A stretch of 64,000 nt of DNA from assembly GCF_037975245.1 (NCBI RefSeq), contig NC_092579.1, forward strand, positions 16,764,178 through 16,828,177, read 5' to 3'. Of the stretch, positions 11,701 through 21,500 are shown piece after piece. The position numbers were made by a program, and so were the translations under genes. Below the pieces are notes generated by a model. It was not told the origin of the DNA. It worked only from the letters and a program-made list of their open reading frames with translations, and ran no database searches. The number at the start of each line of letters is the position of its first letter. Position 1 is the first letter of the stretch. This stretch comes from Apostichopus japonicus (taxonomy: Eukaryota > Echinodermata > Holothuroidea > Aspidochirotida > Stichopodidae).

Positions 11701-14700
11701 GAGGATCAGAGGTTAAAAAAGCCTATGAAGAAGCCTCTTTAGCCTCTGAAGATGATCCTGCTGGGATCGAAAGGAAAGGCCAACTTACTTTTAGTGTATT
11801 GATTGAGATAAGGGATGGACATAATATTAGCCGACATGCGAAACTATGCAAAGTAAGTCCCATGTTTTTACCCAAGTGCTTTTATGCAGAAGGGGATTTA
11901 GTGTCCTTTTGTAGAGTGTATTAATATTGCAAGGGAAAGAGGCACATCTATTTATATAAGTACTTATATTTAAGTAATATCAATATGAATCATATATATA
12001 TATATTTTTTTAAATTTGTATGGACCAAAGGCGGGTTTAGCTGTAATATCCGAGGAATTAACATTTGACCTATTACGGGATCGACATGCTATGGATAGAG
12101 TACTAGCCGCTACAGAACCCTTATGGGAGCCAGGTACAACCCATGGATATCACGTCATCTCGTTCGGGTTTTACGTAGATGCTTTAGTGCGGCGGGTAGA
12201 TCCTCGCGGGCGCACCGTAGGTCAGTTCTTTGCCCAAGAAATAGCCGAACCTTTCGGTGAGTATTGTTGGATGTCAAGTCTTTTCAGTCTCGGTATAAAG
12301 ATGATTAATGTTTATTAAAGATGTTAGCCCCGAAGGTTTGCAAATTTGAACTGTCTCGGATCATAATATCAGTCTATACTTTCGGCCGGTTCGGTAGAAA
12401 CATTTTCACTTGAAAAATTTGATTATGGGTGAAGGGAAGGGGTAGACTGCCTCTGCATTTAGTAAATAATATATAAGACCATCCCACTCTCCATAACCCC
12501 CCCCCCCCCCCGTCACAATCAAACAACGACATGGTGATCTCTGGTGTTTCTATCAACCCCTCCCTTTCCCACCCATGCACCCCAACCCAACTCGGTCTCC
12601 TCGTTCTCATTCTTCGGAAATGGGCGTCTCTTTTCTTTGGTCATTGGTATTATGTATCCATGTACGGTGAAAGATATAAACAAATGCATAGCCTTGATGT
12701 GCATCGGACGCCACACTCTTTAAAGCGTCTGTCCTGTCAACATAATATAAAGAAAATATAAAGTTAACTAAGACATTATAGGGGAGGAAGCAGTATGACA
12801 GTAAAACAAGCAAACAATAACAAACCGTTAATAAAAAACATAGAACTATAGCCACCAACATTTGCTCTCCTATTTAGGTCCGGGGTCGGTTCCGGGTGAG
12901 TCCCAAAAGGGCGAAACCGAGTCGTGTGGTGGATTTAATTTCTGGTGTGATGAATTTAATGAGTAGAAGTGTATGTGGCAATTCCCCTCGGTATGGATTA
13001 GAGTACCATAGAATACAAGGTCCTATGAGCGTGGATTCGAGTACTTATAGTCTTACACGTTCTATAATCGATTGCCCAAACATCCCCGAGTACAAGTGGT
13101 TACGAAAGTAAAAATCCTCGTGTGCGAGTACTAGTAACTACATCACAAATATGAGAACGAGTATACGGAATCAGTATAGCATATATAATCCTGCGATATA
13201 ACACATTCTTTCATATTATATTGTAGTTAAGTAAATTTTAAGAAATCCAATTCTCTTTCACGTCCCCTTCGTATTTTAAGTACAGGTATCGACGCATTCA
13301 TTGGGACACCTCTAGACGTTTCTCATCGTGTGGCGAGACTAGTCTTAGTACGTGGTTCTTTGACAGATATAACTTACTATTTATGGACAAGTCACCTCTT
13401 CAGAGCATTAATCTACGGTTTTCCTCTCGGACGCTGCAAAACATTCACTGATGTTATTAAAAACTGCGGAGAAGTCTGTAAGGTAATGTTTTAGCTCAGG
13501 TGCACAACACGATATATTTACTTTTAATTGAACCCTCTCACCCCTCCCCTCCACGGCCCCTCCAAATTTAAGTATGCTGAAAAAGTTGTTTTTAATATAG
13601 ATTGCAGCTCTTGAATCACTTCTTTTTTCCCTCCAAAATATCGGAAAACTACACTTAGGCCTACATTATAATAATGCAATGGCTCTGTGCTACAAGGGCG
13701 ACAGCAAAATGGGTACAAAACTTCTTTGATGTTGGTATATAGTAGTATGTTTACCTTTCTAACCTACTATTTGTGCCACAGTGTCACATTTATCCATTTC
13801 AAGGAATAAATCAACCAATCACGCGAGATACGTGTCTTATTCATGTATATGCGACTCCATTGCGTATTACGCCGTATTACGTCGTGACATCATTTATATT
13901 TCATCGTGAATGCAGATGCATCAACAGGAGGACCCAGAACTAAGAAAACTAGAATTCCCTTCGGGTAATGGCATCGGCAGTGCAAGGGCCATCGCAAAAC
14001 TATACGGTATATTAGCAAATGGTGGCAAGCTAGGAAACAAGACTCTGTTGTCTCCTGAATTTATCGATGAGTTGGCTCACGACAAAAGAGGGCAAACAGG
14101 AGACTTTGTATTCTTCAACCTTCCATTTAGATGGAAATATGGAATCGAAGTAATTCCTCAGCCTAACGAGGTAAATATATATATAAATATATTTACAGAC
14201 TTGGGAAAGTGCGGGTCTATAGGGAGTGAGTGGGTGTACCAACCGGGTAGACGTTACCAGTAACGGATCCCCAGAGAAGAGCCCGGGCTCTGCAAATGAA
14301 GGATTTTTAAATGAAGAAACATAGGTAAAAATATATCTTAGTTTTGATCATAGGAAAGTAAACAAAGTTTTTTTTAAAATTATCTTCACTTGCGAGTGGA
14401 TTTCTAGCGCTTTATCGACTTATTCTTATGCACTGTTAGTTTGGTAATAATTTCGATGTCTACCGATATACTTACTTCTCACGACCCCCCTCCCCCTCAC
14501 TCCCCTCCGAGAATTCATTGATCCGACGGCCATTTGTTATAAGATATCTCCCTCTTTGGACTATAGCCCATGCACTTACAGTAATCAGTGATCCTAAATT
14601 GATTTTTTTCTTTGTATACCTACTTTTCAATAAATACTATCTTGGAAAATTAATTGGCGGTGTTCATTTCTTTCACAGGACAACAATATTTTTGGTGCAT

Positions 14701-14867
14701 CAGGCGTTGGTGGCCAGATTGGATATGCCGACAAAGGACGTCAAATCGGCTATGGATTTGTTACTCGTTTCTTATCGCCGGTTGGACTACAACTGTATGA
14801 TCCCAGAATACAAAGATTGAAAGAAAGTGTCTTGCAAGCGTTGAGAACCTCAAGGGGCAAGCAATGA
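8645..14867 (+). CDS. Beta-lactamase-related serine hydrolase (class C / peptidase S12 type), seven exons
   Basis: Coding exons 8645-8799, 10194-10357, 11296-11432, 12031-12256, 13286-13482, 13916-14170 and 14679-14867 join in phase (GT-AG throughout) into 440 residues ending in TGA. An N-terminal hydrophobic stretch (about residues 8-22, FFVIATIGIIVAFVV) looks like a signal anchor. The remainder matches animal beta-lactamase domain-containing proteins of the LACT/EstB type. It has the catalytic tetrad S-T-T-K (residues 103-106, SxxK nucleophile plus lysine), a GYHV segment with the likely catalytic Tyr192, and a C-terminal GASGVGGQIGYAD segment corresponding to the glycine-rich third motif. 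The family includes penicillin-binding-protein-fold esterases and peptidases; the substrate of this animal group is unsettled. The start was chosen at the first of two adjacent ATGs (8645, 8648) because the hydrophobic segment follows directly; in-frame codons continue upstream, so an earlier start is possible. Exon 4's acceptor (CCAAAG/GC) has a weak pyrimidine tract but fits protein continuity (LLEHE-AGLAV). Confidence 0.88.
8984..9069. repeat. 86-bp near-perfect inverted repeat (hairpin)
   Basis: The 42-bp left arm (8984-9025) and right arm (9028-9069) are reverse complements except for four positions, with only two bases between them. The arms begin TTGGTTGCAAACG and meet at the GGCGCCAA/TTGGCGCC centre. 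It lies in intron 1 of the hydrolase gene. I saw no flanking target duplication. It could be a fold-back element or the product of a palindromic duplication. Confidence 0.9.
9590..10075. repeat. Degenerate GAC/AAC trinucleotide tract
   Basis: About 480 bases dominated by CGA/GAC, ACA and ATG triplets on the plus strand, in hydrolase intron 1. It produces long spurious open frames on both strands (Thr/Asp-rich on plus, Val/Cys/Arg-rich on minus). Purine/pyrimidine composition alternates little, consistent with a decayed microsatellite. Confidence 0.85.
10194..10357 (+). CDS. Hydrolase exon 2: carries the SxxK nucleophile motif
   Basis: Starts after TTGTAG and encodes the ENYEHGWD...VDIWAGYAD region and S103-T-T-K106, the serine-lysine pair of the beta-lactamase fold. 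Donor AAAG/GTAATA, phase 1. Confidence 0.9.
10532..10762. repeat. Array of imperfect palindromic AAACTCAGTTTATCG motifs
   Basis: Variants of CGATAAACACAGTTTATCG recur about ten times in both orientations across 230 bases (for example at 10556, 10583, 10616, 10641, 10658 and 10730). This gives a dense self-complementary cluster inside intron 2 of the hydrolase gene. A poly-C run (10441-10454) lies just upstream. No TSD was found. Confidence 0.7.
11296..11432 (+). CDS. Hydrolase exon 3
   Basis: Encodes GLSALCILVLADRGLIDFKE through LLEHE, the helix after the nucleophile and the LLxHE segment that normally precedes AGL. Acceptor TTTAG, donor GAG/GTAAGT. Confidence 0.9.
11671..11788. mobile_element. 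118-bp fold-back (MITE-like) element
   Basis: The left half (GTAAGATGGCCTGACGTTTC..., then GGATCAGAGG) is answered in reverse complement by the right half (CCTCTGAAGATGATCC..., GATCGAAA, AGGCCAACTTAC). This makes a nearly full-length imperfect hairpin with end sequence GTAAGWTGGCC. It is in intron 3 of the hydrolase gene. A clear target duplication was not seen. Confidence 0.65.
12031..12256 (+). CDS. Hydrolase exon 4: catalytic tyrosine region
   Basis: Encodes AGLAVISEELTFDLL to EIAEPF and includes WEPGTTHGYHVISFGF with Tyr192 of the YxN-equivalent motif (here YHV, as is usual in this subfamily's GYHA/V variants). Phase 0 in, phase 1 out. Confidence 0.85.
13286..13482 (+). CDS. Hydrolase exon 5
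   Basis: Encodes IDAFIGTPLDVSHRVARL, a family-typical block after the central domain, and a variable lid-like segment ending NCGEVCK. Acceptor TACAG, donor AAG/GTAATG. Confidence 0.85.
13916..14170 (+). CDS. Hydrolase exon 6
   Basis: Encodes 85 residues with FPSGNGIGSARAIAKLYGIL and ANGGKLGNKTLLSPE, hallmarks of the class C beta-lactamase-like fold. Donor GAG/GTAAAT, followed by a short TA tract. Confidence 0.9.
14679..14867 (+). CDS. Hydrolase exon 7 with stop codon
   Basis: Encodes DNNIFGASGVGGQIGYADKG to the TGA at 14865-14867. The third catalytic box reads ASG where many relatives have HTG or HSG. The usual aromatic/basic C-terminal tail (LYDPRIQRLKE) is present, so the gene is complete. 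Confidence 0.9.
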   Translation, partial: DNNIFGASGVGGQIGYADKGRQIGYGFVTRFLSPVGLQLYDPRIQRLKESVLQALRTSRGKQ

Positions 14868-16640
14868 TACGATATAGTCTCTCCCGGTAGAACAAACTGC
14901 TGTGAGTCTCTCCCGACTGAAAAAAAAACCCTCCTCCATTCTCCCCCTCCCCCCTCCCTCCCCGACCTTCGTCAAACCCTACTTGGGTTTCTGACTTAGG
15001 TTCATTCAATTCCTAGAAATTGTGTTTTGGAAAGCATTGAGGATTCACTTTGTCAGGAAATTTTTGAGTTAGGTCCCCCCCCCCACACCCTTCCTAACTC
15101 AAATCAAGTCATATGTCCCACTAACCACGGTGTTTGTGCCCAGATGCTTCACACCCCAAATTTAATCCTATTTCGTCGATGCCGGAGTAGCTTTGAAGTT
15201 TACTCCTGCCTAGTGTTTGGTAATGGTAACTAAGCGAAAAAGCTTTATCAGAATAATCATTCTTCGATAAACCAATCCTTTTTGTTGAACCCAATCATTT
15301 ATGAAACATTTTCATATCATGCACGAGTCTAGGTTCAGTGTACAGTTTCCACGTAAAGATATATTGCATGTTAGTAGGGTTTATACGCGGTGATTTAAAG
15401 TTGACTCGAATGTTATCAGAAATGGTGGCAGTAAACGTCTTCGTAATTATTCTCTAGTGAAATATTAATAAAAAATTACTCCGGCAACCAAACGTTTCTG
15501 TTTGGAGAAAGGAAAAGGGAATGTGAAGTTATATCCCCGGTCGTGGAATATAATATCCATGGCAAGACGTTTTCTGTGACGTCCCTTCGCTTGTGTGGTT
15601 CAAATGAACACCTATCTTTTCATTTCTTTTTCAAACCATGCACACTGAGAACTTCGCCGGGCATTATTTTACTGTGTAACGTACTTCCCAAGGAATCGCT
15701 TTTCAAAAGTGGCTACCGGTATCATCTGTATATAACCTTGGTGTTAATATTGTTGCAGATGGTACGGTGGTTAACATGGCTCATGGAAGAATATATTATT
15801 TTACATCAAGATTATCGGGATATTTCCCTCAGATGTCAATACTATTCTCAAAATATTCTCGGTTAAAATGTTAAACTGCATTTCGAATTTTAGACACCTT
15901 TACACCGAAATGTCGACTTATTATTTATCTGAAATATTTTACTATCTTCTCGACTATTATATTTCAAAGTGTCAAACTTTTCCTGAAAGCTCTCTTTTTC
16001 ACCCTCAAACTTTCGGCGTAGTATGTCGAAATTTAAAATCCGAACCCTGACAAATCAGTCTAATCAAGTTTTATTAATCGAAACGATGATTACTTTTGAT
16101 GGTACAATTTAAGCCAGTACTAGCTGTTGAACTTCGGTGTTCCATCAAACGTCAGAATTGGCATGCTAATTATTTTGCTTGAAGTTCTGACGGGGGAAAG
16201 AAATCGATAATTTCGACGGATATTAAATCATTGATACGAATTGCCTGTAGCATATAGTTTTTGCAAGAATGAATGACCAGCACTTCCGTCCGTTGAAAAA
16301 GGGAGGGGCAGAAACATATTGATTCCCCTATATTTTTTTACAATTGGGTCAACCTACCCCTTTATCTTCCAAGCCCCTCCCCCTCCCCCCTGCCCCTCCG
16401 GCCTATACAGTTCCTATATATAGCTTTTGTGTTAAGAGACAACCATGTCATGTCTCGTGATTTGGCGGGGCGAATTGGTGACGCTATATCATTTTTGTTA
16501 CTATCGCTGTGCAAACTTCATGGAATTATGCATGAGTCATCCTTCCAAGAACCTACGTCAACAATGAAAAGTGCAGGCTTTCAAGGGGTTGTGAATTGCG
16601 TCATTGCATAACCAAAACAATAGTCTTGAGCGCCCTCTAA
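14868..16640. other. Hydrolase 3'UTR and gene-poor gap before HELZ
   Basis: A candidate AATAAA lies at 15467-15472. Short open frames exist but none has domain similarity. I see C-rich simple sequence near 14936-14962 and 15076-15085 and no other structure. Confidence 0.45.
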
Positions 16641-16744
16641 TCGCGAAACCGATACCAACAACGGTAAATATGTGTGGATCCGTGCAAAAACAATGGCGGA
16701 AAACGACGCAGCAGACTAATGAAATGAGGAAATTTAAAAAGCCA
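16640..16744 (+). other. HELZ: Putative non-coding first exon of HELZ with a short upstream ORF
   Basis: A strong donor (CCA/GTAAGT) ends this segment at 16744; a second candidate donor (ATG/GTATGT) is at 16804. Inside is an ATG in good Kozak context (ACAATGG, 16693) that reads only eight codons (MAENDAAD) to TAA at 16717-16719. Joining to the first coding exon at 18314 leaves every frame closed before the HELZ ATG at 18330, so this exon would be 5'UTR. The 5' boundary is not defined, and the exon's existence is inferred from the acceptor at 18311-18313 requiring a partner. Confidence 0.4.
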
Positions 16745-18329
16745 GTAAGTATCAAGCATTGGCAAGATTTTGAGATAGTTTGCAACTACTGCCTGAAGAT
16801 AATGGTATGTTCTGGCGCGTCATAATGCTTTGACACGAAGTTTGTCGACTTCCGTTCATGTGTTATTGTTGTCCGGACAAGCTTAGGCCGGATTACCTGT
16901 CCTAACATTAACAATACATATTTTAGGCCTAGGCTAACCTTTATATAGGCATGTACACTACTAGTACTGGTGGTACCAAATAAGTGATAATACTAATACT
17001 TATAGCTGTTTTACTTCAATTCTGGTTTCAAGTAGCATCATTCACATTAAAAGAATAGTATTTATATGCATTGTTCACACTGAGTCTGTAGGGAATTGTG
17101 GTACCTGAACTTTACAACGTAACAGTTACACCTAAGTTCTAGTACTCGAGCCTCCTATATCATGTATGAAAGATCGACTTTCAACAAGATGGAGCTGATT
17201 AATGCCTTAGGGCATGGACCTAGGGTGCTAGCTAGGCATGTAGCCTCAATTTAGGACTAATGTTAGATGTAAGAATATCAGAGCTTGGGGAAGGATTGTA
17301 CAGTTCCTTGCAATAAAATGCAAAAATAACCTGAGCCTTTGCTGGTAACATTTGCTAAAAGTGAAATTTTTATCAACATCCAGTGAAAGCAAACAAGAAA
17401 TACAACTTGATTTAATTCCAAGCTTAGGATATAGGGCATATTGATAAACAGCAAGTAGTGTTCAAGTTCCTAAAACAATTCGCAAATTCACATGTTTAAG
17501 CATCAAATGCAATGCCTGCCATGCTGCTTTGGCTTATTAAGTGCCAAATTATCTTTTGCAGCTAGGCCTATACTGTTTAGCAGATTTTTATTGTAAGTAC
17601 AAATCTATAGGTACAAGTATGGGTACAAACTGTACAATGTTATGAGTACAAGGCCCTGAGCATGATTCCATGAAATTAGGTGTTTCCAAGTATTAGTGCA
17701 ATGTCTGGAGTACAAGTTCAACATCCTGAATACTGAAAAACATACCCAAGTACTACTAGTCAGCTGATGGTATTTGCTCCATCATACGATTTAAATTTAG
17801 ACCGTTTGAACTTTGAAGGTAAAATCAGTTACACATTTTTGTTAGTTTCTGTTGAGTGCACAATTGGAAAATAGTGCAAATATCACAAATAAAAATAATT
17901 TGTATCATTTCTCCTGTTGGACATATGGTTGTGTTTATATGCTGTACAATAGGAGAGACCAACCAAAAGTTATTATCTATATGTATTAAGTAAAGGTAAG
18001 CACATTTCTCCTTACAGTACCTTAAACTCAGAGATTAAGCTAGTCCGAGGTTTGTTTCAATCATGCTAGTTTCAATTTATATTTATTGCCTGTTTCAATC
18101 TTAGCAGGACCTTCTTCATGCAACAATTAATCTGAACTAAAAGTAGACATGGGCAGAGAACGTAGAACAATAAGTAGAGACAAATAAGACAGATTAAAGG
18201 GAACTTTTTTCAGGCCCTCTAACTTTCATTACTTACCTGTACATTGCAGTAGATATTTCAGTTTGTTAAACCGAATTTTTTTGTAACCACTGTTTATCTT
18301 TTTTTTTTGACAGGGTCCGGTGGCATACC

Positions 18330-18518
18330 ATGGACAGTAGGCATAAGGAGCTCCATGACCGGGCCAATGAACTCCTCTTCAAACACCAATATTCACAAGC
18401 TGCCCAGCTTTACTCTGAGTTGTTAGAGAGCTTAAAGAAAACTGGGCAGCTTACCAAAGGCCTTAAAGATCTCCATATATCATGTTTAAATAAGAGAGTC
18501 ACGTGTCATATGAAACTT
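18330..18518 (+). CDS. HELZ: HELZ coding exon 1 (start codon, TPR 1)
   Basis: The acceptor ttttttgacag precedes 18314; ATG at 18330 (ACCATGG, good Kozak context). Encodes 63 residues, [20 protein letters not shown] onward, a helical TPR-like hairpin ([20 protein letters not shown]). Ends phase 0 at CTT/GTGAGT. Frames upstream of the ATG are closed. Confidence 0.9.
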
Positions 18519-21500
18519 GTGAGTATCAGTCATCTTAATTCAGGTCACATTTTGCCTTTTATTTTGTGTAAGAAGCTTTGTTAAGGCATTGAAGACTTGC
18601 CCCAATCTGCATGCTGCCCTCTGAAAAAGTTAACTTTCTGTTGCTTGCAAGTGAAGTGTTTTTCTTGTTGCTACAATATGCAGACAGTAATGAAACGTGA
18701 TACCTTGTTATCTTTTATCTGGACCTGAGATGTCCATCGCTGCTATGTACACTGTGTCGTGGGTATTGACCGTAGAGCATGTATTGACTGTACACTAGTG
18801 TCTAATTACTGACGGCAGCAAGCTGTGTGTGTATATTCTGGGAGCGATGGTGGTGTCTAACACTTCTGTTACACCTCATTCGAAACTAGGTCAGATTACC
18901 GGCATTTCTTTGTGCGCGAGTCTTCATTCCCTTTAATGTGTCAGTATGAGAAGGGAAGTCTTATGCTAACTATATAACAGATGTTAGTGTTACTAATAAA
19001 GTAAAGGTTTCAGTAGTCTTTCAAGGGAAATTAATTCTCCGAAAGACATCTACATTTCTAGATGAGAAACGTACCAGTTTATGTTCTTTTGTTAATTTAC
19101 TACTAAGTTTACAGGAAGTGCTTGTAACTCACTCATGCAGCACATTGGTCATTATTGGACATAGGTTACAACCTTTCTTTCTTTACTTAAATAGTTGTAC
19201 AGCAGTTTCCATTAATGGCCATGTTCTAGAGATAATTTTTTAACCTTGATACCATGCTATGTGTACCTTATCATTATGATGTCATAAAGGGTGAGCTCTG
19301 AGGCCTCAAAACAGTTCTTTTAGTTGATTTTAGATACATTTTTATTGTGCTAATGGATACTCCCACAATATTCTTGGTTTTTAACTTCATTAAGGTACTC
19401 ACACATTAATCTACCTTTTAGGTGGATATTCCAGGGGACATCTAAGTTTGATCAAAATTTTGTGATTTTGCTTTTGAATAATACTCGATTGACAAAAAGC
19501 TCAAAATGTGCCTTTTCAGTTTGAAAGTGTGCAGCCATGCGCATGTGTGGGTTAAAATCAATTTGTCGAAGGAATACATTTTCAACGGTCAAAGTAAGTC
19601 AAATGTTTGGGAGTGTAATATACTCTCTCTATTTCACTTTCCACTCTCCTCACAATCTTAGCATGCATGATGTACCAAGCCTACATTGCAAAATGATATG
19701 GGAATCTTTTTAAATCCCCCAAACTTAAGTGGAATTAACTTCAGGCAGGATGCTAAATTGTAATGTTCTCAAACTGATATCATCAAGTGGCTGCTTTGTT
19801 ATGTACAGTTATTGGTGCCGATCAGCATCTGAAATTTTAGGTATGGAGGGTCAGTGGGCTGTGCCCCAGAAATGAGGGCCCAATGCCAAAACATTTCCCG
19901 TTACATTGTTTGGTTAGATAGGAAAAGTGCAGATGTAGAGTTAAAGACAGGTGAGCAAAGTAAAATCCCTCATCCTGTAAGCTTTTGGGATTCAATGGTG
20001 TTTGTGCATTCACAGGTCGTACTGTACTGCTCAACGGAACCTTTGTTAACTTGATAAACCAAAACAGATTCAACAAAGGTTTGTCAAGTTACTGTACTGT
20101 ACATAAAATTCTAACAGTGTGCAAACATTGATGGTTTTTTTGGCAATGAAGCACAAGTGGTTAAGTAATCCACAGTAATGACAGTCAAATCAAATATATC
20201 AAATCAAATAAATCAAGTCAAATAAAAAGGTTAGGTAGTGTATCTCCTTGATAGTGACCTTTGAAAGTGTTTGTTAGTGCAAGCTACTCTAGTACAAATG
20301 CTTTATATTGTATTGTATTGCATAGGAATTCTGAGAGGTTTGCTCGATAGCAGAAGTTATGAATGAAATATGCAGGCTCAAAATGATTTCTGAAGGAATG
20401 GTACAAATTCTATAAATCTTCTAACTGTGGTTACAAAGTATTTTTACTAACGATTCTAACACTAGTCTCCTTTTTAGATTCACTTTCCTAAATGGTTTGA
20501 GTTTCAGAATAGAAGTTTTGTACATGTATGCCAAAAATATGACATTAGGCTACTGATCTATCATCTTCTGTACCTTCATTTTCTGACCTTCAGTTTAAAA
20601 AACAAAACTGCTACGATTCTACGAAACAGACCTACAGTAGGTACAGTAAAGTTGGAGGGCCTGATATTTTCTTACCCTAAGAGTAAAATCTGCATTATTT
20701 GTCTAATGGTAAAATCAAGTCTACTGTCCATCTGTGTGTTTTAAAGGTGTCCTGGGCCCTGTTTTTACTTCAGTTCACCTCAGAAGTAGACCCTGTTAGG
20801 ACTGAAATGTCAATTTTTGACTGAACATTTGTTGTGCGTGTCAATGTACTTAATGGCTATTATGGTATCACCTGTAGGCTTGAAATCTCCTCATCTAAAC
20901 TCTCTGCAATAAGTAATAATCAAAGTCAGTACATATGACGGTGCCTGTATATGTGTTGTACTATCAGTCGAAACTGATTGAGAAAATGAGAAATATGCGG
21001 GTAGATATGACAACACAAGGTATCAGAATTTTCACTCCAGGGGATAATTTAAGTGTTCAGATTGTTGTGTAGCAGTTTTGAAAGCTATGTCTCGTATAGC
21101 CCCCCACAAAAATTAAAATAATAATTATGACCAGTTCCCAACCTGCTGTGTAAGAAAACAAAAAATACTGCCTTACATCTTTGTGCTATGTATAGCAATT
21201 TACCACATTTTGCGATAAGATACTGGATAAAAAAAAATCCCATGTTCATGTCTAGTAAAAATTTTGATGAATTCAAAATTTGAAATTGTCAAATCTTTTC
21301 CTCCTGCAACAATTTTTACCTTTTGTGGTTTACCAGATTACTCCCATATCCACAAATATTTTTTTTTCTAAATCTTGCTGTTTTTTTTCTAAACCTTGCT
21401 GGTTAGAGGTTACCTAAGTACTATATGATGAGAACACAGTCAGAGAGGGAGAGAGATACCAGTTCAATCAATCAATCAATCAATCAAATAACTTCTATAG

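Noticed and set aside
15759-15865. Possible extra exon after an AG acceptor (TTGTTGCAG, frame GTVVNMAHGRIYYF...)
   Set aside because: The hydrolase already ends with a complete, family-typical C-terminus at 14867, and this short frame has no recognisable homology.
16604-16825. Candidate HELZ protein start (frame ending KHWQDFEIVCNYCLKI)
   Set aside because: With either donor (16744 or 16804) it runs into a stop (TAG) in the next exon, so it cannot join the HELZ frame.
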